DNA of 16,672 bases, from assembly GCA_046052065.1 (NCBI GenBank), contig JBJOND010000067.1, positions 1-16,672 on the forward strand, written 5' to 3'. The notes beneath the pieces are model-generated. The model had not been told where the DNA came from. It ran no database searches and saw only the letters and a list, made by a program, of their open reading frames with translations. Shown here piece after piece: positions 1 through 5,644 of the stretch. Made by a program: the position numbers and the translations under genes. The stretch comes from CAINEC01 sp046052065 (GTDB lineage Bacteria > Bacteroidota > Bacteroidia > AKYH767-A > OLB10). Numbering within the stretch: position 1 is the first letter of the stretch; each line of letters opens with the position of its first letter.

Positions 1-69
1 ACTTCCTTCGCCTTCAAAGCTAACATCGATCACTGGACCGATTACTTGTACTATTTTTCCTTTATTCAT
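1..69 (-). CDS. atpD: ATP synthase F1 subunit beta, N-terminal fragment
   Basis: Only the first 23 codons are in the window; the gene continues past the left edge. The minus strand from 69 reads MNKGKIVQVIGPVIDVSF followed by EGEGS. This is the typical start of the F1-ATPase beta subunit, with the GxIxQVIGPVxDVxF strand of the N-terminal beta-barrel domain. The nucleotide-binding domain with the Walker motifs would lie outside. In the F1 head this subunit carries the catalytic sites for ATP synthesis. It diverges from ribF across 163 bases that hold a good Bacteroidota-type promoter facing this gene. Identity rests on a short but very characteristic stretch. Confidence 0.9.
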   Translation of the reverse strand, partial: MNKGKIVQVIGPVIDVSFEGEGS

Positions 70-107
70 TTCGATAGGAAATATTAGGGGGTTATTTTAT
101 CAGGGTG

Positions 108-138
108 CAAAAGTAGGTAAAAAGCCCTAAACTCCAAT
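108..138 (-). promoter_or_regulatory. Bacteroidota-type promoter for atpD
   Basis: On the minus strand TACTTTTG (115 to 108) matches the Bacteroidota -7 consensus TAnnTTTG exactly. Exactly 19 bases further upstream is ATTG (138 to 135), three of four bases of the -33 TTTG element. Transcription would start near 101, giving an untranslated leader of about 30 bases before the atpD ATG at 69. The consensus is established for the phylum; use at this site is inferred. Confidence 0.6.
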
Positions 139-232
139 ATAAATTCTAAATTTGACCACTTAAACTTTTTGACAAATTAAGCGTTGTTGTTGAAAAGCGG
201 TTTAAACGATTCTAAGTGACTGAAAATAAACG

Positions 233-1162
233 ATGAAAGTATATTACGGCGTTGATGAATTTCCTCAATTGAAGGGGGTAGTTTTAACGATGGGGACTTT
301 TGATGGGGTGCATTATGGTCATCGAAAAATTTTAAAAAGGTTGTTGGAATCTGCAAAAGTCAATAACGGTCATGCCGTTGTAATGACATTTCATCCGCAT
401 CCCCGAACGGTTTTGTTTCCAGATCAAACAGATTTGCGCCTTTTAAGTACAGTAACTGAAAAAATCGAATTGCTGGCATCTTTGGGAATTGAGCATTTAA
501 TTGTTCAGCCTTTCACGGTTGATTTTTCAAAGTTAACCCATCGTGAATTTGTTCAAGGTATTCTGATCAACAAAATAAATATGCAATGTATGGTGGTTGG
601 TTATGATCATCAATTTGGACATAAACGTCAAGGTAACTTTGATGAATTGCTTAAATTATCTACGGAGTTTGGATTTGAAGTTGAAAAAATCCCTGAGCAG
701 GATATCGACGAAGTAGTGGTTAGTTCAACTAAAATTCGTAATTCACTTTTAACTGGAAACGTAAGCCTGGCTAACCAGCTTTTGTCTTATAATTATTCAT
801 TGTCTGGAGAGGTAGTGAAAGGTAATCAGGTAGGCAGAACACTGGGTTTTCCAACTGCTAATATCTACATGAGCGATAATCATAAACTAATTCCCGGCGA
901 TGGAGTTTATTCAGCACTTGCATTTGTTGATGGCGTTCAACATAAAAGCGTTGTCAGTATTGGAAATCGCCCCACCTTTAATGATTCTAAAAAATCAATT
1001 GAGGTTCATTTGCTAAATTTTAATCAGGATTTATACAATCAAAATTTAAAAATCGAGTTTGTTGATTTTATACGACCTCAGTGCAAATTTGAAGTGATTG
1101 ATGAATTGGTACAACAAATAAATGCTGATATTGCTTTGGCAATGGAACATCTTTCGTTTTAG
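233..1162 (+). CDS. ribF: bifunctional riboflavin kinase / FAD synthetase
   Basis: The 309-residue protein has the length and two-domain order of bacterial RibF. The N-terminal FAD synthetase (nucleotidyltransferase) domain shows GTFDGVHYGH at residues 21-30, TFHPHPR near 52-58, GYDHQFG near 123-129 and SSTKIRNSLLTG near 164-174. The C-terminal flavokinase domain shows GRTLGFPTAN at 201-210, PGDGVYSA near 221-228, GNRPTF near 244-249 and the catalytic-type IEVHLL near 256-261. The enzyme phosphorylates riboflavin to FMN, then adenylates FMN to FAD in the cytoplasm. It is the first of three plus-strand genes and is divergent from atpD. The ATG at 233 gives the usual short strand before the GxFDG motif, so the start looks right. 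No residue of the core motifs is missing. Confidence 0.97.
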   Translation: MKVYYGVDEFPQLKGVVLTMGTFDGVHYGHRKILKRLLESAKVNNGHAVVMTFHPHPRTVLFPDQTDLRLLSTVTEKIELLASLGIEHLIVQPFTVDFSKLTHREFVQGILINKINMQCMVVGYDHQFGHKRQGNFDELLKLSTEFGFEVEKIPEQDIDEVVVSSTKIRNSLLTGNVSLANQLLSYNYSLSGEVVKGNQVGRTLGFPTANIYMSDNHKLIPGDGVYSALAFVDGVQHKSVVSIGNRPTFNDSKKSIEVHLLNFNQDLYNQNLKIEFVDFIRPQCKFEVIDELVQQINADIALAMEHLSF

Positions 1163-1221
1163 GCCGTACAAGGTTTGTCATTTTAAATTAAATATCGACT
1201 TTCAAGAAATAATTAATCATT

Positions 1222-1827
1222 GTGAGCATTAAAAAAATCATTTTTGTTTTTCTGTTAGGACTTTTCGTTCAAGAAGTAAATGCTCAAAATTTACTTGATT
1301 CCATTACTCTTTCTCAACAAAAGGTTTATAAGGATTTAAACTATGCTATAGACCATGCTGATTCAGCATATGCACTTGATTTAAGTAAGAAAAAGCTGAA
1401 GATTATTCCTGAGGATATAAAAAAGCTGCCCAATCTTCAATGGCTTAAATTATCGAAAAACAATTTGAAGGAAGTTCCTTCTTGGATAGGGGATTTAGTG
1501 AATTTGCAATACCTAGACCTAAGTAATAATGATATCGTAGAGCTTCCAACTTCAATTGGTAAGCTGGAAAACGTTTATTACCTCGGATTAAATCAAAATT
1601 TAATTGAAAATTTACCTCACGAAATAGGGAAAATGAAAAATCTACAAGTGCTTGAAATGTGGGATAACGAACTTCAAGCTATTCCTGAAGAAATGAAAGA
1701 TTTACATAACCTTCAGATCCTTGAATTGCGTGGCATTTTATTTTCAAATGATGAACAGGTGCAAATTGAAACTCTTCTTCCTGATACCAAAGTAATGTTT
1801 TCACCTAGTTGTAATTGTTCTGATTAA
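1222..1827 (+). CDS. secreted leucine-rich-repeat protein
   Basis: The 201-residue protein starts at GTG. A lysine-rich N-terminus followed by a hydrophobic run (residues 6-16) and VNAQ predicts a Sec signal peptide cut after about residue 21. Residues 51-171 hold about five leucine-rich repeats of 23 residues, with the pattern LxNLQxLxLxxNxLxxLPxxIGx. Examples begin at 70, 93, 116, 139 and 162. A short C-terminal segment (172-201) follows, ending in a Cys-x-Cys pair (CNC, 197-199). Such repeats form a solenoid that binds proteins, so a periplasmic or surface binding role is plausible, but no partner can be named. There is no lipobox and no type IX sorting domain. It lies 59 bases after ribF and 41 before the permease gene and could be cotranscribed with either. 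Confidence 0.85.
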   Translation: MSIKKIIFVFLLGLFVQEVNAQNLLDSITLSQQKVYKDLNYAIDHADSAYALDLSKKKLKIIPEDIKKLPNLQWLKLSKNNLKEVPSWIGDLVNLQYLDLSNNDIVELPTSIGKLENVYYLGLNQNLIENLPHEIGKMKNLQVLEMWDNELQAIPEEMKDLHNLQILELRGILFSNDEQVQIETLLPDTKVMFSPSCNCSD

Positions 1828-1868
1828 GCTAGCTTTTATATTGATAAAAACAATAATATTGCTTTTCA

Positions 1869-2975
1869 ATGCAAGAGCAATCAAAATCACCTGGAAATGT
1901 AGTCTGGAGACGATTTAAAAAAAACTACTTCGCAATGTTTGGATTGGCGGTGGTATTAATTACTTTTTTACTGGCTGTTTTTTCATACCTTTTTATTCCT
2001 GATAAATCAAAATTTGCTAATCAAATGTGCTTGCAGGCAAGTATGTTGTCGCCTGGAAGTAGTTTGAAATTTCTTACAGTAAATCCAATAGGTAGTAATG
2101 AAAATAATAGCATTGCTGATTTGTTTGGAGGTAAAGAAGAGACTTTTCAATTAATTCCAGTTACTCAATATCGTTTGCAAAACGATTCTGTTTTTTATCT
2201 TGAATTAGGAAACGAAGATGCAAAATGGCAATCAATCGCATGTAAAAATTTGATTAGTACAAACAAGTCTGGCGTTGATAAATTCATCACCAATAAAAAA
2301 TATTTATTAGGTACCGACAAATTTGGTCGTGATGTTTTTAGTCGTTTGATTTTAGCTTCGCGCGTTTCAATTGCTGTAGGATTTATTGCTGTTTTTATTT
2401 CGTTGATAATAGGAATCACCTTAGGCGCATTAGCTGGTTATTATCGTGGTGCAGTTGATAGTGTTATTACTTGGCTCGTAAATGTTGTATGGTCAATCCC
2501 TACTTTACTTTTAGTAGTTGCAATTACGTTAGCACTAGGAAAAGGATTTGTTCAGGTGTTTATTGCTGTTGGATTAACAATGTGGGTAGAGGTAACACGC
2601 TTGGTGCGTGGTCAGTTTTTTAGTCTGCGCGAAGCTCAGTTTGTAGAGGCGGGGCGCTCTTTCGGATTCAAAAACTCACGAATAATATTTAAGCACATTT
2701 TGCCGAATGTATTGGGTCCAGTAATCGTAATTGCTGCTTCGAATTTTGCATCTGCTATTCTGCTTGAAGCGGGTTTAAGTTTTTTAGGACTAGGGGCACA
2801 GCCACCTATGCCCAGTTGGGGAATGATGATTAAAGAAAACTACGGATACATCGTTGTTGATGCAGCCTATCTAGCAATAGCTCCTGGTGTTGCAATCGCT
2901 GTTTTAGTGATGGCTTTTACTTTTTTAGGCAACGGACTTCGTGATGCTTTTGATGTAAAGCAATCGATTAATTAA
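1869..2975 (+). CDS. ABC transporter permease, DppC/OppC family
   Basis: The 368-residue inner-membrane protein has the OppC_N-type start: a basic WRRFKKNYFAMFG stretch, then a first membrane segment at about 22-43. A soluble insertion of roughly 100 residues (about 45-145) follows and ends at LLGTDKFGRDVFSRL, the conserved lead-in to the transport domain. The rest has about five further membrane helices. The cytoplasmic EAA loop is clear at 260-280 (EAG, then G266, ending HILPN), the contact site for the ATPase, and FLGLGAQPP follows it. By family it would form half of the channel for peptides, nickel or similar small solutes. No partner permease, ATPase or binding protein is in the window, so the substrate cannot be called. 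Its stop codon overlaps the stop of the convergent gene. Confidence 0.92.
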   Translation: MQEQSKSPGNVVWRRFKKNYFAMFGLAVVLITFLLAVFSYLFIPDKSKFANQMCLQASMLSPGSSLKFLTVNPIGSNENNSIADLFGGKEETFQLIPVTQYRLQNDSVFYLELGNEDAKWQSIACKNLISTNKSGVDKFITNKKYLLGTDKFGRDVFSRLILASRVSIAVGFIAVFISLIIGITLGALAGYYRGAVDSVITWLVNVVWSIPTLLLVVAITLALGKGFVQVFIAVGLTMWVEVTRLVRGQFFSLREAQFVEAGRSFGFKNSRIIFKHILPNVLGPVIVIAASNFASAILLEAGLSFLGLGAQPPMPSWGMMIKENYGYIVVDAAYLAIAPGVAIAVLVMAFTFLGNGLRDAFDVKQSIN

Positions 2976-3682
2976 AAAGAATGGTCAATCCATGTTGCGA
3001 TAAAATATGCAGCAGCAGCTGCTATTGCACCAACCAACATAGTTCTTAATGCACCTTTGACTTTGTTTTGTCCAGTAACTTTACTTTTAAAGTAACCAAA
3101 AGCTGCTAATGCAATCAGCGTGATAATAGCAGAATATTTAATGCCTTCATGCGGATGGTCAGTAAAGAAATAGGCACTCAAAGGAATAAATCCACCAACA
3201 ATGTATGACGCTGCGATATTAAAAGCACTCTTCTTTGCTCCATCAGGATGTGGTTCTTCTAACCCTAATTCAAATTTCATCATGAAATCAACCCACTTAT
3301 CTTTATTTTGAGACAATTCCTCAGCAACTAGATTTTGCGTTGCGATGCTTATTCCAAATTGTCCTAAAACATCTTTCACCTCTTGTTTTTCTCTCTCAGG
3401 AAGATGGTCAACCTCGTAATATTCTCGTTTTAATTCAGCAGCGTAATGGTCAACTTCTGTTTTGCCTGCAAGGTATCCACCTAATCCCATTGCAATCGAT
3501 CCTGCAATAATCTCAGCTACTCCAGCAGTTATAACAATTGAATTTGAATCAACAGCGCCACTAATACCTGCGGCTAACGCAAAAGGAACGGTAAGTCCAT
3601 CAGCCATGCCAATAACAATATCTCTTACTAGTTCACTACTTGTAAAGTGTTCTTCTATATGATGATCGTGATGGTCGTGCAT
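2972..3682 (-). CDS. VIT1/CCC1-family iron/manganese transporter
   Basis: The 236-residue protein has the VIT1/CCC1 layout. Two N-terminal helices (about 20-43, containing GMADGLTVPFAL, and about 49-71, containing GVAEIIAGSIAMGLGGYLA) come first. A charged soluble segment (72-150) rich in Glu and His, with ExEYYEVDH-type and ELGLEEPHPDG stretches, follows. Three more helices lie near 152-172, 183-199 and 211-231. In characterised family members this cytosolic segment binds metal and the protein removes Fe2+ or Mn2+ from the cytosol. The N-terminus is unusually histidine-rich (MHDHHDHHIEEH), a probable extra metal-binding tail. The 4-base stop-codon overlap with the permease gene at 2972-2975 leaves no room for a terminator. 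The SWIB-gene terminator lies just upstream. The metal preference is inferred. Confidence 0.9.
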   Translation of the reverse strand: MHDHHDHHIEEHFTSSELVRDIVIGMADGLTVPFALAAGISGAVDSNSIVITAGVAEIIAGSIAMGLGGYLAGKTEVDHYAAELKREYYEVDHLPEREKQEVKDVLGQFGISIATQNLVAEELSQNKDKWVDFMMKFELGLEEPHPDGAKKSAFNIAASYIVGGFIPLSAYFFTDHPHEGIKYSAIITLIALAAFGYFKSKVTGQNKVKGALRTMLVGAIAAAAAYFIATWIDHSF

Positions 3683-3710
3683 AGCTTGTGGTTTAATAGT
3701 TGTTAAAAGT

Positions 3711-3748
3711 AATAAAAATAAAAAAAGGCGAACTAACGCTCGCCTTTT
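3711..3748 (-). terminator. intrinsic terminator of the SWIB-protein gene
   Basis: A 9-bp stem pairs AAAAGGCGA (3723-3731) with TCGCCTTTT (3740-3748) around an 8-base loop. On the minus strand the stem is followed by a T-rich run (TTTTTTTATTTTTATT). It sits 18 bases after the stop codon of the SWIB-domain gene, as expected for its terminator. Read the other way the T-tract is shorter, so it may work weakly on the plus strand too. Confidence 0.85.
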
Positions 3749-3766
3749 AATTCTTAATCGATAGAA

Positions 3767-4204
3767 TTAGTTAGATAAATGTTTGCTAACTAATTTAGTC
3801 ATTTCAAACATTGAAACTGTTTTCTTTCCACCGAATACTTTTTGCAAGTTAGCATCAGCGTTGATGTTACGCTTTTCTTTTGGATCTTGCAATTTGTGCT
3901 TCTTAATGTAAGCCCATAATGCTTTAACAACTTCAGTACGTGGAAGTGGCTTGTTGCCTACTACCGCAGCTAAAGTGTCAGAAATTTTCATTGGCTTCAT
4001 GAAAGCAGCGTTTGGTGTACGCTTAGTTTTTGCTTTTGTAGCCTTCTTAGCAGCTTTCTTAGGAGCAGCTTTCTTAGGAGCAGCTTTCTTAGCAGCTTTT
4101 TTAGGAGCAGCTTTTTTAGGAGCAGCTTTCTTAGCAGCCTTCTTAGGAGCAGCTTTCTTAGCAGCTTTCTTAGGAGCTGCTTTCTTTGCAGTTTTCTTTG
4201 CCAT
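3767..4204 (-). CDS. histone-H1-like basic tail fused to a SWIB domain
   Basis: The 145-residue protein has two parts. Residues 2-62 are almost only Lys, Ala and Pro in AAPKKAAKK-type repeats, like the tails of histone H1 and of bacterial H1-like proteins. Residues 68-143 form a SWIB/MDM2-like domain, recognisable by FMKPMKISDTLAAVVG, the TEVVKALWAYIKKHKLQDP helix, then I114 and FGGKKTVSMFEMTKLVSKHL. SWIB domains are known from eukaryotic chromatin remodellers and from some bacteria, chlamydiae among them. The basic tail should bind DNA without sequence preference; a nucleoid-associated role is inferred. The gene stands alone, with its own terminator and a 190-base upstream region holding palindromic elements. 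The repeat-coding DNA (about 4037-4198) is prone to length change. Confidence 0.85.
   Translation of the reverse strand: MAKKTAKKAAPKKAAKKAAPKKAAKKAAPKKAAPKKAAKKAAPKKAAPKKAAKKATKAKTKRTPNAAFMKPMKISDTLAAVVGNKPLPRTEVVKALWAYIKKHKLQDPKEKRNINADANLQKVFGGKKTVSMFEMTKLVSKHLSN
4037..4198 (-). repeat. imperfect tandem repeats coding the Lys/Ala/Pro tail
   Basis: The plus strand shows repeated units such as TTCTTAGGAGCAGC and TTCTTAGCAGC, 9 to 15 bases apart, encoding alternating AAPKK and AAKK blocks. All units keep the reading frame. Third-position variation (TTC/TTT, GCA/GCT) shows that the copies have diverged a little. Slipped-strand change of repeat number between strains is likely. Confidence 0.8.
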
Positions 4205-4258
4205 GTTAGTTATTGTGTTAACGATTGAGTGATGCTAAAATAATTGCAAGTTTCTTAT

Positions 4259-4401
4259 AGAGGAGGCTCCCTCTGAAAATTTATTAACAATCAGTGTTAA
4301 TTTTCTCCTCTGATATCAGAGGAGAAAAAAGTCGCATCAAAAAAATCTAAAATAGCATCTGATTAATGATTGCAAAAAGTGTTTTTCAGAGGAGAAATTA
4401 A
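4259..4401. promoter_or_regulatory. 28-bp perfect palindrome with related half sites
   Basis: Positions 4301-4328 form a perfect palindrome; one arm is TTTTCTCCTCTGAT and the centre is between 4314 and 4315. The arm CAGAGGAGAAA recurs at 4387-4397, followed by TTAAC. The reverse complement of the left flank of the palindrome (4296-4312) shows nearly the same extended string. A third related stretch (AGAGGAGG, then CCCTCTGAAAATT) lies at 4259-4282. The cluster fills the region upstream of the SWIB gene and reaches the stop codon of the flavin-reductase-like gene. It lacks a 3' T-tract on either strand, so it is not a classic terminator. A dimeric repressor site or an RNA hairpin in the leader is possible. 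Confidence 0.5.
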
Positions 4402-5294
4402 CTTTTTTCAATACACATCAATAATAACCATGCATCATTTATCTTGTTTTCAGAGAGTAATTTGTGCGCTGCAATATGAACAGCAGTTGTTAAATTCTCT
4501 AAATCTCCCTCTAAAGCACTCAGAAAACTTTTCACATCTTCTCTCTTTTTAAATTCAGAAATTTCTTCTTGTGAGGGAATGCACTCTGAGTTTCCGAGTA
4601 TTCCTAAGTCGTTTCCAGTAAGTATGCTGCTGTTTTTTATTGAGGCTGGTAATTGATCTACTCCAATTCCTAGCGTTGTTAATGGCTTAGGTATGCTGAA
4701 TAATCCTTTTGCTGCTCTACTATACCAATTACCACCCATTCTTGCAACCTGATCGATTTTAATAGGGTCTATGCGTCCGTCATTACCAATAACATCTTCA
4801 TTAATGTGCATCATTACAATTTCACAAATCACTAATTGACCTGCTCCGCCTTTCTCACCTGTAGATATGACCTCCTTAACAATACATTCCATTTGCACAG
4901 GTGCTTCTTTAACGCGAGGTGGTTTTACTAATTCTGATTTTTCTTCGGTCAGGCCTGCTTTCACAAATTCATTAACGCCCTTGGGATACTCAGTACTAGC
5001 CAACGACATTTGCTGTACCATTTTATAATCTACAATATTGACCACACATTCTTTAATGTCCTTGATATTTTCTAAAGTGTTTTTAGTGGCGCCATCGCGA
5101 CCTCGCAAGGCTGGACTAAAAATTAAAATAGGAGGGTTGGCTCCAAATGCATTGAAAAAGCTAAACGGACTTAAATTTACGTGTCCTTCTTTATCGATTG
5201 TTGAAACAAAAGCAATTGGTCGTGGAGCAATTGAATCCAACATATATTGGTGAATTTCAGATACTTTTAATTGTGATGGAATAACTTTTAGCAT
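4398..5294 (-). CDS. flavin-reductase-like FMN-binding protein
   Basis: The 298-residue protein has an N-terminal flavin reductase-like split-barrel domain of the DIM6/NTAB type (about residues 1-200). Family features are IAPRPIAFVST (22-32), NLSPFSFFNAFGANPP (40-55), the NTLENI segment (72-77) that precedes CVVNIV, and MGGNWYSR near 186-193. Relatives bind FMN and are flavin reductases or oxidoreductase partners; the substrate here is unknown. A further 100 residues (about 200-298) have no motif that I recognise and look helical and acidic at the end. No oxygenase partner gene is nearby. The ATG at 5294 directly precedes the first conserved strand. The 3' end runs into the half-site repeat at 4387-4401. 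Confidence 0.85.
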   Translation of the reverse strand: MLKVIPSQLKVSEIHQYMLDSIAPRPIAFVSTIDKEGHVNLSPFSFFNAFGANPPILIFSPALRGRDGATKNTLENIKDIKECVVNIVDYKMVQQMSLASTEYPKGVNEFVKAGLTEEKSELVKPPRVKEAPVQMECIVKEVISTGEKGGAGQLVICEIVMMHINEDVIGNDGRIDPIKIDQVARMGGNWYSRAAKGLFSIPKPLTTLGIGVDQLPASIKNSSILTGNDLGILGNSECIPSQEEISEFKKREDVKSFLSALEGDLENLTTAVHIAAHKLLSENKINDAWLLLMCIEKS

Positions 5295-5356
5295 TTTATT
5301 ATTGATTTAAGATTAAAATGATGATGCGAATTTGCAAAAGATAAGTCAATGATTGC

Positions 5357-5438
5357 TATTTTTGCGACCCGATTAACAAAAGAATTATTCGATATTTTGA
5401 AATTCTTCTTCAATATGTTCTTTAAATAATTATTTTTG
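5357..5438 (+). promoter_or_regulatory. two candidate -7 elements upstream of tRNA-Leu
   Basis: TATTTTTG occurs twice, at 5357-5364 and 5431-5438, each an exact TAnnTTTG match. The first has TTTG at 5331-5334, 22 bases upstream, a slightly long spacing. The second has no good -33 element but would start transcription near 5444, 35 bases before the mature tRNA. Either could drive tRNA-Leu; which one is used cannot be told from sequence. Confidence 0.4.
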
Positions 5439-5444
5439 CATCCA

Positions 5445-5469
5445 GATTATTCAAAGTAATTGAATAATC
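5445..5469 (+). repeat. inverted repeat in the tRNA-Leu leader
   Basis: GATTATTCAA (5445-5454) and TTGAATAATC (5460-5469) are perfect inverted copies around a 5-base loop. The hairpin ends 9 bases before the mature tRNA 5' end. It may be a protein-binding site or a hairpin in the precursor that guides 5' processing. It has no T-tract and a very AT-rich stem. Confidence 0.5.
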
Positions 5470-5478
5470 CACTGATTT

Positions 5479-5560
5479 GCGCATGTGGCGTAATTGGTAG
5501 CCGCGCCAGACTTAGGATCTGGTGCTTCACGGCGTGGGGGTTCGAGTCCCTCCATGCGCA
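5479..5560 (+). tRNA. tRNA-Leu (anticodon UAG)
   Basis: The acceptor stem pairs GCGCATG (5479-5485) with CATGCGC (5553-5559), with discriminator A at 5560. The D loop holds TAATTGGTAG. The anticodon stem CCAGA/TCTGG (5506-5510 and 5518-5522) encloses the loop CTTAGGA with anticodon TAG at 5513-5515, which reads CUA/CUG leucine codons. A long variable arm (5523-5535), as expected for a class II tRNA, precedes the T arm GGGGG-TTCGAGT-CCCTC (5536-5552). The 3' CCA is not encoded, since ACAAA follows, so it must be added after transcription. Confidence 0.95.
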
Positions 5561-5571
5561 CAAATCGGACG

Positions 5572-5610
5572 GAAGGCAGCTTTGCATCAGCACGGCTGCC
5601 TTCTTTTATT
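5572..5610 (+). terminator. intrinsic terminator between tRNA-Leu and tig
   Basis: GAAGGCAGC (5572-5580) pairs perfectly with GCTGCCTTC (5595-5603) around a 14-base loop, followed by TTTTATT. It lies 11 bases after the tRNA and 34 bases before the tig ATG. It probably ends the tRNA transcript. I see no -7 match in the short gap that follows, so tig may rely on read-through, making this hairpin a possible attenuator. Confidence 0.85.
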
Positions 5611-5644
5611 AATTGTAAATCAAATAAGTAAACAAAGTATATCC

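Noticed and set aside
4037..4198. CRISPR-like repeat array
   Set aside because: The repeats are short, in frame, without spacers, and code for the basic tail.
3951..4232. Plus-strand open frame rich in AAFLGAAFL repeats
   Set aside because: It is the antisense reading of the Lys/Ala/Pro repeats of the SWIB protein gene and has no independent support.
4301..4328. Palindrome as an intrinsic terminator
   Set aside because: Because it is symmetric, A-runs rather than T-runs follow the stem on both strands.
5038..5253. Plus-strand open frame opposite the flavin-reductase-like gene
   Set aside because: It lies fully inside a well-supported gene and has no domain signature.
5522..5644. N-terminal extension of trigger factor
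   Set aside because: The extension starts inside tRNA-Leu and passes through the terminator hairpin; the ATG at 5645 gives the conserved start.
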